DNA of 64,000 nucleotides from Brevundimonas sp. LM2 (lineage in GTDB: Bacteria > Pseudomonadota > Alphaproteobacteria > Caulobacterales > Caulobacteraceae). The position numbers were made by a program, and so were the translations under genes. Shown here one piece after another: positions 25,832-33,586 of this stretch. Within the stretch, counting starts at the first letter, position 1; each line of letters begins with the position of its first letter. A model generated the notes under the pieces. That model was not told where the DNA came from, did not search any database, and saw only the letters and a list, made by a program, of their open reading frames with translations. Location of the stretch: contig NZ_CP019508.1 in the NCBI RefSeq assembly GCF_002002865.1, forward strand, positions 1,964,501 to 2,028,500. Reading direction: 5' to 3'.

Positions 25832-26254
25832 ATGGCCTTCATCGTGACCCCGCTGCGATGCGATGAGCTGGACGACGCCCTCGTTCTGGCCAGGCTCGGC
25901 TACGCGCGCTTCGACGAAGCGGAGTGGCGCCGCGATCTCGGGGCCGATGCGACGAATGCGGGACACGGCAGCGCGCTCATCGCCCGAAAGGACGCGGGTC
26001 GGCCCTGCGGCCTGATCCTCTACCGGATCTTGGCCGTTCCGGACCGGCTTCCGGTGCTGGAGATCGCCCGCCTCGTGGCCTTCGATCTCACCCAGCCCCG
26101 ACCCATCGCCGAAGCCCTGTTGGACGAAGCCGTGCGGCGCGCGCGTCTGGCCGATTGCGACACCCTGCGGTTCACCCGTCCGCTGGCTGCGTCGCACGAC
26201 GCCCTGGCCCTGATCCTCGCCTCGGGGCTGGCGGATCTCCACAGCGTGTTTTGA
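25832..26254 (+). CDS. small GNAT-like protein
   Basis: This 140-residue protein is divergent from fnr across a region with an Fnr-type box. The pattern of a strand-rich core (GLILYRILAV, VLEIARLVAFDL) followed by a helix (IAEALLDEAVRRARLADCDTL) and a final ASGLADLHSVF resembles a GNAT acetyltransferase fold. The usual Q/RxxGxG/A acetyl-CoA motif is not evident, so activity is doubtful. ATG 25832 is used; ATG 25824 is in another frame. The substrate is unknown, and low-oxygen regulation is an inference from the shared box. Confidence 0.6.
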   Translation: MAFIVTPLRCDELDDALVLARLGYARFDEAEWRRDLGADATNAGHGSALIARKDAGRPCGLILYRILAVPDRLPVLEIARLVAFDLTQPRPIAEALLDEAVRRARLADCDTLRFTRPLAASHDALALILASGLADLHSVF

Positions 26255-26327
26255 CAATGGCGTTGCGCATGTCGAGTCGGCGCAAGGGCGGGCCGCGCCG
26301 CGGACCTTCCGCCGCGACACCGCCGCT

Positions 26328-27740
26328 TCAGTAGTAGCCCGCGCCGGCCTGGCTTGCGGCCCATCGTCTCGCGGACAGGTTATCCAGCTTCGTCGGCCAC
26401 GAGGTCACGCCGGGGCGCAATTCCGAGGCCCGGAGCAGGACGGCAGGCCAGGTCGCCTGGCCGGCTTCGTCGCGCAGTTCGAACCGGATGGTCGGATCGG
26501 CCGCGGTCAGATCGAAGTCGACGACGCCGAAATTGACGTCCGCCGAGAAGGCCTGGCGCACCCGCATCACGGGCCGGCCGGTCAGGTACAGATCGACCGT
26601 GTCCTGGGCCAGGGGCGAACTGACGAACTCGTAGAGATCGTAGCCGCCGCGCTGCGACCAGGGCAGGCAGTTCATCTCGCCGAAATGGGTGTCGCCGGAC
26701 AGAAGCACGACGCCGGTCACCCCGGCCTGCATGACCTCGGCGAAGACGGCGTCCCGTTCGTGGGTGAACGAGGCCCAGGAATCCGCGCCCTCGACCTTGC
26801 CGTCGTTCCACCCCGAGCCGGAGATCAGCACCTTGAACGGCGCCTGGCTGGCCTTCAGTCCCTGCAGCAGCCAGTCACGCTGCGCGGTGCCGAGCATCGT
26901 CTTGCCCGCCACGTTCGGGGCCTCGTTGGGGTCGCGGTGATAGCGGACGTCGAGGAAGAAGAAATCGATTCCGCCCTGGGACCAGCGAAAGAAGGCTCCG
27001 GGCGTGTCGGGCAGGCCGGCGGCGGGATTGGGCCAGTAGCGTTTGAAGGTCTCCAGCGCTGCGGCCTTGCCCGGATGCCGACGGTCCTGGTCGTTGAGGC
27101 CGTAGTCGTGGTCGTCCCAGATGCAGAACTGCGGCGTGGTCGCCATGAAGCGACGGATCTCGGGCAGGTCGCGCTGCCGCCGGTATTCCTCGGCGAGGAT
27201 CTCGGGCTCCAGACTGTCGGCATAGACCGCGTCGCCCGCCCAGACGAACAGATCGGGTCGCGCCGTCTCGATGGCCCCCCAGATCGGCTGGACCGGATAG
27301 CGGGCCCGGCGCGCGCACGACCCGAAGGCCAGGCGGAAGCGCGCGGCCGCGACGGACGGGGTGGTCAGCCGCCAGGGCTCGAGCCCCGCGTCGTCCGGAT
27401 TGGGCTTGCCGTCGACGATGACGCGATAGGCATAGGTCGCGCCCGGTTCCAGATCGGACAGGGTGTGGACCTGGACATGGTCCTGGGCCGGATCGGCCGG
27501 CATGGCGGCGGTCCGCCGCGGAGCGGAAAACAGGGGGTCCCGGTCGTACTCGATACAGACGGGCCAGGGCCCGCTCGCCCGGGTCCAGACCACGGCGCGT
27601 TCGGACGCGCACCACCCCAGGACGGGGCCCTGCATCAGCCGCTTGATGCCGACCCAGTCGAGGTTGGACTGGGCCAGGGCCAGGCCGGGCGTCGCGCTCG
27701 CCAAGGCGGTGGCGAGGACGGTTCGGCGATTCACCGGCAT
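26328..27740 (-). CDS. PhoD-like alkaline phosphatase/phosphodiesterase
   Basis: This 470-residue secreted enzyme belongs to the PhoD family, which frees phosphate from esters using iron and calcium. I start at ATG 27740, giving a Tat-like leader (NRRTVLATALASATPGLALA). Family motifs are FGSCARR, FVWAGDAVYAD, IWDDHDYGLND and LLSGDTHFGEMN, which supply the metal ligands. It is the last gene of the minus-strand run sigma, FecR, receptor, phosphatase. This suggests the receptor takes up an organophosphate or phosphodiester that this enzyme processes. The length is slightly short of the roughly 520-560 residues of Bacillus PhoD, but all core motifs are present. Confidence 0.88.
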   Translation of the reverse strand: MPVNRRTVLATALASATPGLALAQSNLDWVGIKRLMQGPVLGWCASERAVVWTRASGPWPVCIEYDRDPLFSAPRRTAAMPADPAQDHVQVHTLSDLEPGATYAYRVIVDGKPNPDDAGLEPWRLTTPSVAAARFRLAFGSCARRARYPVQPIWGAIETARPDLFVWAGDAVYADSLEPEILAEEYRRQRDLPEIRRFMATTPQFCIWDDHDYGLNDQDRRHPGKAAALETFKRYWPNPAAGLPDTPGAFFRWSQGGIDFFFLDVRYHRDPNEAPNVAGKTMLGTAQRDWLLQGLKASQAPFKVLISGSGWNDGKVEGADSWASFTHERDAVFAEVMQAGVTGVVLLSGDTHFGEMNCLPWSQRGGYDLYEFVSSPLAQDTVDLYLTGRPVMRVRQAFSADVNFGVVDFDLTAADPTIRFELRDEAGQATWPAVLLRASELRPGVTSWPTKLDNLSARRWAASQAGAGYY

Positions 27741-27774
27741 GACGGCCTCACTTGGATGCCCGGACGGAAAGGGT

Positions 27775-27804
27775 CGCGCCGCCGCCGGGCCGGGCGGCGG
27801 CGCG
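27775..27804 (-). promoter_or_regulatory. intercistronic GC stem-loop between receptor and phoD-like gene
   Basis: A perfect 12-bp stem (CGCGCCGCCGCC with GGCGGCGGCGCG) encloses the loop GGGCCG. It lies 7 bases after the receptor stop and about 35 bases before the phosphatase start. It has no T-run, so it is more likely an mRNA-stabilising or partial attenuation element that lowers phosphatase expression relative to the receptor. Confidence 0.6.
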
Positions 27805-27811
27805 AGGGTCG

Positions 27812-30313
27812 TCAGAAGTCGTAGCGCAGTCCGACGCCGTAGGTCGCGGGCGCACCGACCAGGCGCGAGGCCCCGTTCAACTCGGGGAAATAGACCTCGT
27901 CGGTGATGTTGCGCCCATAGGCATAGACCGACCAGTCCCCCGGGGTCGCCAGGTCCAACCGGGCGTTCACCAGCGTATAGGCCTCGGCCGTATTGCCGGG
28001 GATGGCGTTCAGGCGGTTGGACTCCTCGCCATGGTGCGAGACGCCCAGGCGCGAGCGCAGGGCCCAGCCGTTGGCGAAGGTCAGGCCGTGGTTGATCGAC
28101 AGGGTGGCCGTGACGTCCGGGGCGCCGGGCAGGGGGTCGCCCACCGTGGCCAGAACGTCGGCCACGCGGGCCGAGCTGAACGAGATGATCTCGGATTCGA
28201 GGAAGGCCGCCGACAGATCGACGTCCAGGGTCTGGGTCGGGGTCTCGAACACCACGGCGTTGATCGCGACATCGATGCCCGAGGTCTCGGCCTCGCCCAC
28301 ATTGGCCCGGCCGTTGGTGTCGTTGGCGAGGCGGGTGGTGGCCTGCAGTTCCTCGAAGTCGTAGGCGAAGGCGTCGAGCGAGAGCCGGAACCGCCCGGTC
28401 GTCCACCGCAGACCGGCCTCATAGGACGTGACCGTTTCGGACTCGAACGGCAGGGTCTCGGCCTGGGTGAAGATCGAGGTGCCGTCGAAGCCGCCCGCGC
28501 GATAGCCGGTTCCCGCCGAAACGAAGACGTTCAGGTCGGAGGTGACGTCGTATTTGGCGGTGATGCGGCCCGACACGTTGTCGTCCTCGAACGCGCGATC
28601 CCAGATGAAGGGGTTGGTCGTGGCGAAGGTCGTGGTGAAGGTCGAGATGCGCCACGGGTTCAGGTCGTCGTTGCGGCCGCTGAAGGTCGCCTCGTCGCGG
28701 GTATAGCGCAGGCCGCCGGACAGCTGCAGCCGATCGGTGACGCGGACGTCGACCTGGCCGAAGGCGGCGAGGCTGTCGCGGGTCTGTTCGTGCAGGTTGT
28801 CGTAGATCGTGCGCGCCGTATAGCTGGTCCAGCGGGTGTCGAAATCGATCTCGTCGGACACGGCGAAGGCCCCGACGATCCAGTCGAAGCGCCCGCCGGT
28901 GTCGTCGCCCAGCCGGATCTCGAGCGAGGCCTGGCTCAGTTTCTCGTCGGCGTCGAAGCGGGAGGCCGGATAGGGCGAGCCGTCGCCATTACCCTGGACG
29001 GCGCGGGTCGTGCCCTGGGCCCCCGCCACGACGGTCAGGTTCAGATTGTCGCCGAGCGCGTGCTCCAGCGTGGCGGAGGCGCCGTAGATGTCGATGTCCT
29101 GGGTCGGATATTCGGCGGAGTAGAACTCGAACGGGTCATCGTTTTCCCCGGCGTTGGCGACATTGGTGTCCAGCGCGGCAGAGATCCGGTCGTACTGGCG
29201 CGTCTCGCCGCGGTCGCGGCTGCCGAACAGCTTGAGCGTCAGATCGGTCTCGGACCCCAGCGCCATCGCGACCGTCCCCCGACCGGCGATCAGGTTCTTG
29301 TCGCCGAACCCTTCGCGACGACCCGGGTCGAGGATCGGCGGCATCTGGTTCTGGACCACCCCCCCGACCGACAGGCGGAAACCGGCCAGATCGCCGGCCC
29401 CGGCGCCGTCCATGAAGCCGCCGCCCTGTTCCGCCAGGATGGCCACCCGCACGCCGACGCGGTCCGACACCGGGCCGCCGAAGGCGGTTTCGAAGGCGGT
29501 GTAGTCATAGCTGCCGTATTCGACCCGCGCCGTGCCCTCGTGCTGCTCGGTCGGCCCTTGGGTGATCGCATTGATCACGCCGGCCGTGGTGTTGCGGCCG
29601 TAGAGGGTCCCCTGCGGTCCCTTCAGGATCTCGACCCGCTCCAGGTCGAACAGGGGCAGGCCCAGATAGGCGTTGGAGGTCTGGTAGACGCCGTCGACGT
29701 GCAGGGCGACGGACGGGTTGCCGTTGGGCTTGTAGTCGTCGGCACCCCCGATGCCGCGGATGCTGATCAGGCCATAGTTGGTGCCGCCGAAGGCGTAGTT
29801 GATGGAGACGCCCGGAACCTCGTCAACCAGGCCGACGACGCTGGAAATGCCCCGGCGCGCGGCGTCCTCGCCATCGACCACGGTCACCGCCAGCGGCACG
29901 TCCTGAATCCGCTCTTCGCGCTTCTGGGCGGTCACGATCACGTCGTCGACCGCGACGGCTTCACCGGCCCTGGCGTTCGCCGCCGAGAGCGAGAAGGTGC
30001 GCTCGCCGACCTGGGTCGCGGTCAGACCCGAACCCTGGAGCAGCTGGCGCAGGGCCTCGACGGGCGACAACAGGCCGGTGACGGCGTTGGCGCGCTTGTC
30101 GCGGACCAGATCCGGCGAGAACAGGACCTGGACGTCGGCCGCGCCGGCAAAGCGGGTCAGCGCCGTCTCCAGCGCCTGGCGTTCGATGGAGAAGGCGACG
30201 GGCTGGGCAGTCGACTGCGCCAGCGCCGGTGCGCCCGCGGCCAGGGCCGCGACGGCGCAGCAGGCGAACAGGCCGCGTCGGATGGCGCCGCGGCGCGGTT
30301 TAGAAACGATCAT
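27812..30313 (-). CDS. TonB-dependent receptor with STN signalling domain
   Basis: This 833-residue outer-membrane receptor has a signal peptide ending at ALAQ-S (about 33). An STN domain spans about 38-115 (FSIERQALETALTRFAGAA, then VSP-type repeats to SLS). The plug begins at about 122 with a TonB box-like VDDVIVTAQKREERIQDVP and includes VPGVSINYAFGG and ERVEILKGPQGTLYGRNTT. The barrel ends in TYGVGLRYDF. The IQDVP plug type is common in receptors of sphingomonads and Caulobacterales with diverse ligands. The STN domain ties it to the FecR and sigma genes upstream, and the PhoD-like gene downstream suggests an organophosphate ligand. Confidence 0.93.
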   Translation of the reverse strand: MIVSKPRRGAIRRGLFACCAVAALAAGAPALAQSTAQPVAFSIERQALETALTRFAGAADVQVLFSPDLVRDKRANAVTGLLSPVEALRQLLQGSGLTATQVGERTFSLSAANARAGEAVAVDDVIVTAQKREERIQDVPLAVTVVDGEDAARRGISSVVGLVDEVPGVSINYAFGGTNYGLISIRGIGGADDYKPNGNPSVALHVDGVYQTSNAYLGLPLFDLERVEILKGPQGTLYGRNTTAGVINAITQGPTEQHEGTARVEYGSYDYTAFETAFGGPVSDRVGVRVAILAEQGGGFMDGAGAGDLAGFRLSVGGVVQNQMPPILDPGRREGFGDKNLIAGRGTVAMALGSETDLTLKLFGSRDRGETRQYDRISAALDTNVANAGENDDPFEFYSAEYPTQDIDIYGASATLEHALGDNLNLTVVAGAQGTTRAVQGNGDGSPYPASRFDADEKLSQASLEIRLGDDTGGRFDWIVGAFAVSDEIDFDTRWTSYTARTIYDNLHEQTRDSLAAFGQVDVRVTDRLQLSGGLRYTRDEATFSGRNDDLNPWRISTFTTTFATTNPFIWDRAFEDDNVSGRITAKYDVTSDLNVFVSAGTGYRAGGFDGTSIFTQAETLPFESETVTSYEAGLRWTTGRFRLSLDAFAYDFEELQATTRLANDTNGRANVGEAETSGIDVAINAVVFETPTQTLDVDLSAAFLESEIISFSSARVADVLATVGDPLPGAPDVTATLSINHGLTFANGWALRSRLGVSHHGEESNRLNAIPGNTAEAYTLVNARLDLATPGDWSVYAYGRNITDEVYFPELNGASRLVGAPATYGVGLRYDF

Positions 30314-30405
30314 GATATGCCCCTGAAATCGATGTGCCCGGTCCCGGCCGGTTCGCTCTCAGGAACGCGGGCGACGATGACGATCCCCATCCCGTCTCGG
30401 AAATT

Positions 30406-31431
30406 TCACGGAACCGTAGTCACTCCGTCAGGGAAATCGATGCGCCAGACGCCGGGCTCAACCCCCTTCACCCTGAGGCCGAAACTGCCCTCCAGCGCCA
30501 GGGCGAACTCGCGCGCGCCGTCGTAACGGAACGACCCGGAAATACGGATCGGCCCGAGGTCCGGGCTGCCCAGGATCAGCCGGTCGCCGGAGTATCGGTT
30601 GAAGTCCGCCACCACCTCGCTCAGCGGACGGTTTCGCACCACCAGGCGACCCACGCGCCATGCGGTCGCGGTCTCGACGTCGACCGGTTCGACGCGCGCC
30701 CGTTTCGCGGCCGACAACCGCTGGCCGGGGGCCAGGCGGCGCGGGACCCCGAAGGCGGCGTCGCGCGAGGCGACGATCACCTCGCCCTGTTCCAGCACGA
30801 CCTCCGCGTCTGTGCGGCCCCCCGCCAGCGTGACCTGGAACCGCGTTCCCGTGGCCGTCACGCGGCGGTCGCCGGCCTCGACCACGAAGGGCCGCGCCGC
30901 GTCGTGGGCGACCTCGAAAAAGGCCTGTCCGGCCTCGAGACGAAGGCCTCGGCGCCGATCGTCGAAGTCGAGACGCACGCGCGAGAGCGGCGCCAGGGTG
31001 ACCCGTGACCCGTCGGGCAGGGGCGCGGTCAGGCGCTGGCCCGAGGTCGTGACGATCAGGGCGCGGGCGGGGGAAGGGGCGGCGCCGAGCCACACGGCCC
31101 CGCCGATCCCCGTCGCCACGGCGGCTCCCCCGAGGCCGAACAGAAGCCGGCGACGGCTGGGGCCCGCCGCCGTCCGCAGGGCGCGCGCGCGCATCGCCAG
31201 CACCGGGGGCGCGCAACTGCCCAGACCCAGTTCCATCCAGGCCATCTGGCAGTCGCGATAGGCGCGGGCATGGTCCGGATCGGCCTGAATCCAAGCGTCG
31301 AACGCCGCCTCCAGGTCCGGCGATACCGGGTCGCCGCTGTTCATCCGCGCGAACCACAGATCGGCCGCGTCGCTATCGTCGTCGTTGTCGTTCAGGGCGG
31401 TCTGGGTCAGGGAAGGGCGCTCCTCGGGCAT
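30406..31431 (-). CDS. FecR-family anti-sigma factor
   Basis: This 341-residue protein pairs with the sigma factor encoded upstream. The N-terminal cytoplasmic domain has AADLWFARMNSGD and AAFDAWIQADPDHARAYRDCQMAW (in part) at about 22-65. A membrane segment lies at about 100-120 (LLFGLGGAAVATGIGGAVWL). The FecR domain follows with LPDGSRVTLAPLSRVRLDF and VATGTRF-type strands, then a C-terminal domain with LSEVVADFNRYSGDRLI that contacts the receptor STN. Its ATG overlaps the sigma stop by one base. The gap of 92 bases before the receptor start leaves room for a sigma-dependent promoter. Confidence 0.9.
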   Translation of the reverse strand: MPEERPSLTQTALNDNDDDSDAADLWFARMNSGDPVSPDLEAAFDAWIQADPDHARAYRDCQMAWMELGLGSCAPPVLAMRARALRTAAGPSRRRLLFGLGGAAVATGIGGAVWLGAAPSPARALIVTTSGQRLTAPLPDGSRVTLAPLSRVRLDFDDRRRGLRLEAGQAFFEVAHDAARPFVVEAGDRRVTATGTRFQVTLAGGRTDAEVVLEQGEVIVASRDAAFGVPRRLAPGQRLSAAKRARVEPVDVETATAWRVGRLVVRNRPLSEVVADFNRYSGDRLILGSPDLGPIRISGSFRYDGAREFALALEGSFGLRVKGVEPGVWRIDFPDGVTTVP

Positions 31432-32018
31432 CAGGTGTCGGCGATCTGCGCGAGCGCGGCCCGCAGGGCGGACATGGACCGGACCATGTGCTTTTCCACG
31501 GCGCTGACCGAGATCCCCAGGCGGTCCGCGATCTGGCCGTAGGTCAGGCTCTCGAACCGGCGCAGGATGACGATGGTCCGGGCGCGCGGCGGCAGGCGGT
31601 CGAGGGCGGACAGCATCAGATCCAGACGTTTGCGGCCGTCCACGACGCGCTCGGGCGAGGGCTCGTCGGCCGCGGGCTCGATGTCGTCGATATCGATGTG
31701 GCGCCCGCCGCGCGCCTGTTGCCGCCGCGCCCGGTCGCGCGCCAGGTTGGCGGCGGCCTCGAACACATAGCCGTCTAGATTCTGCAGCGCGAACAGGTCG
31801 GCGCGCCGCAGCAGCCGCAGAAAGAGTTCTTGGACCAGCTCCTCCGCGTCAGCCGCCGACTCCGTCCGCCGCTGGAAATACCGCATCAGCGCGGGGCGCA
31901 GACGTCGAGACAGGGCATCGAAGGCCTCGGACCCGGCCGAGGCCGTGAGGGCCGGCGCGGTCAGGGACAGATCTGCGTCGGAAATCTCGCTCACCCGCGC
32001 CGAATGCCACACAGTCAT
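31431..32018 (-). CDS. ECF sigma factor, FecI-like
   Basis: This 195-residue sigma factor has region 2 at about 35-105 (SAADAEELVQELFLRLLRR, then LDGYVFEAAANLARDR) and region 4 at about 130-185 (LPPRARTIVILRRFESLTY, GISVSAVEKHMVRSM). It would transcribe the receptor gene downstream when FecR is triggered. The stop overlaps the FecR start, so the two are coupled. It is only distantly similar to the sigma factor at 193-795, so the two sets are separate acquisitions rather than a local duplication. Nothing notable lies in the 143 bases upstream apart from its presumed promoter. Confidence 0.9.
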   Translation of the reverse strand: MTVWHSARVSEISDADLSLTAPALTASAGSEAFDALSRRLRPALMRYFQRRTESAADAEELVQELFLRLLRRADLFALQNLDGYVFEAAANLARDRARRQQARGGRHIDIDDIEPAADEPSPERVVDGRKRLDLMLSALDRLPPRARTIVILRRFESLTYGQIADRLGISVSAVEKHMVRSMSALRAALAQIADT

Positions 32019-32161
32019 AACCCCTTGATGTCAGCCTCGCCGGGGCGCGCTGCCCTGCGACGATGGCTCGCCCTCAGGGTCTAACGCAGGGCATCCCCGG
32101 ACCCGCATCCGTCTTCGGGTCCTGTCTCGCGATTTTCTCCGCGCAACGCTGAAGGCCGAGC

Positions 32162-33469
32162 TCAGCTTGCGCGTCTCGAACCCTCGCCGCTACCCGCCCC
32201 CCGCGTCAGCTGGGGCAGGACGACGAAGACGAGGCCCGCCGCGATCGTCAGGCACAGGGCCGGGAACAGCATCGGCAGGATGTCGCTGCCCGTGGCCTGT
32301 TTGATCGCGGGCACGACCGTCTGGGCGACGAAGCCGCCCAGGTTGCCGATCGAGTTGATCGCCGCGATCCCCGCCGCCGCCCCGGCCCCGCGCAGGAAGG
32401 TCGGCGGCAGGCTCCAGAACACCGGCTGGGCCGCGAAGATGGCCGGGGCGGCGATGCACAGCAGGGCGAACTGGGCCACCGGGTCCGAGGCGATCACGCT
32501 CAACACCAGACAGGCCGCCCCGATCAGGGCGGGACCCGCGATATGCCAGGCGCTGTGCCCGACCCGCGCCGCATGGCGCGGCAGCCACCACAGGGCCAAC
32601 CCCACCAGGACCCAGGGGATCACGTTCAGCATGCCGTTGACGGTGTTGGACACGCCGAAGCCCCGCACCACGGTCGGCAGCCAGTAGCTGAGCCCATAGG
32701 CGGCTAGGGGAAACCCGACGTACATCAGGGCCAGCAGCAGGACCCGGCGGTCCAGGATCGCGCGCCAGGCCGAGGTGTGACCCGGATCGGGGCTGGCGTC
32801 CGCCTCCGCCTGCAGCGTGCGGGCGATCCAGGCCTTCTGGTCCGCCGCCAGCCAGGGGGCCGTGTCCGGCCCGTTCGGCAGCCGCCACAGCACATAGGGG
32901 GCCAGCAGCACGGCCGGGATGCCGGTGGCGATGAAGACCCACTGCCAGCCCGCCAGACCCATCAGCCCGTCCAAATCCAGCAGGGCCCCGCCGATCAGGG
33001 CCCCGACCGCATTGGCCACGGCGCTCGCGATCATGAAGGCGCCGATCATCCGCCCGCGATGGGCCTGGGGGTACCACAGGGTCAGGACATAGAGGACGCC
33101 GGGAAAGAAGCCCGCCTCCGCCGCGCCGAGCAAAAAGCGGAGGATGTAGAACATGGCCGGACTGCTGGTGAAGCCCAGGCCAATGGTGATCAGGCCCCAG
33201 GTGGCCATGATCCGGGTGAACCAGACCCGGGCCCCGACCTTGGCCAGCACCAGGTTGGCGGGGGCTTCGAACAGGAAATAGCCGATGAAGAACAGCCCGG
33301 CCCCCAGGCCATAGACCGCCTCGCTCATGCCCAGGGCGTCGGCCATCTGCAGCTTGGCGTAGGAGACGTTCTGCCGGTCGATATAGGCGATCAGATACAT
33401 CAGACAGAACAGCGGCATCAGCCGCGCCGTGATCCGCCGCAGCGTCGCCGCGCCCAGGTCCTGTGTCAT
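32162..33469 (-). CDS. MFS transporter, anion:cation symporter (ACS) type
   Basis: This 435-residue inner-membrane permease has twelve predicted membrane segments. I start at ATG 33469 because GGGAGAA lies correctly ahead of it. The N-terminal LFCLMYLIAYIDRQNVSYAKL is the typical ACS signature, followed by GAGLFFIGYFLFEAPANLVL and WGLITIGLGF. This family carries organic acids such as hexuronates, tartrate and phthalate. Its place beside pectin- and glycan-degrading genes suggests uptake of galacturonate or a similar sugar acid across the inner membrane. It is divergent from the beta-glucosidase gene, with a palindromic operator between them. The exact substrate is inference. Confidence 0.85.
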   Translation of the reverse strand: MTQDLGAATLRRITARLMPLFCLMYLIAYIDRQNVSYAKLQMADALGMSEAVYGLGAGLFFIGYFLFEAPANLVLAKVGARVWFTRIMATWGLITIGLGFTSSPAMFYILRFLLGAAEAGFFPGVLYVLTLWYPQAHRGRMIGAFMIASAVANAVGALIGGALLDLDGLMGLAGWQWVFIATGIPAVLLAPYVLWRLPNGPDTAPWLAADQKAWIARTLQAEADASPDPGHTSAWRAILDRRVLLLALMYVGFPLAAYGLSYWLPTVVRGFGVSNTVNGMLNVIPWVLVGLALWWLPRHAARVGHSAWHIAGPALIGAACLVLSVIASDPVAQFALLCIAAPAIFAAQPVFWSLPPTFLRGAGAAAGIAAINSIGNLGGFVAQTVVPAIKQATGSDILPMLFPALCLTIAAGLVFVVLPQLTRGAGSGEGSRRAS

Positions 33470-33561
33470 CCCGTTCTCCCTAACTTCCTGCGCGATGGCC
33501 ACCGCCGGCGATCCCGGCTTTGCGACGGCCCGGGCTTGGCTTAGGGGTAACCGACCCCCGT

Positions 33562-33575
33562 TGACAACGCTGTCA
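33562..33575. promoter_or_regulatory. candidate LacI-family operator before the GH3 gene
   Basis: TGACAACGCTGTCA is a palindrome (TGACA-N4-TGTCA) that ends 11 bases before the GH3 start codon, in the divergent region with the MFS gene. The same half-sites occur at 43321-43334 ahead of the receptor gene. The central-CG form is typical of LacI-family operators. No LacI-type gene lies in the window. Confidence 0.6.
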
Positions 33576-33586
33576 GAGATTTCGCC

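Noticed and set aside
30314..30405. A FecI-type promoter ahead of the STN receptor (GAAAT and CGTC elements).
   Set aside because: The elements occur, but the spacing of about 20 bases is longer than the usual 15-17, so I do not annotate it.
27752..30526. A 924-codon plus-strand frame opposite the STN receptor.
   Set aside because: It is a GC-driven shadow of a clear TonB-dependent receptor.
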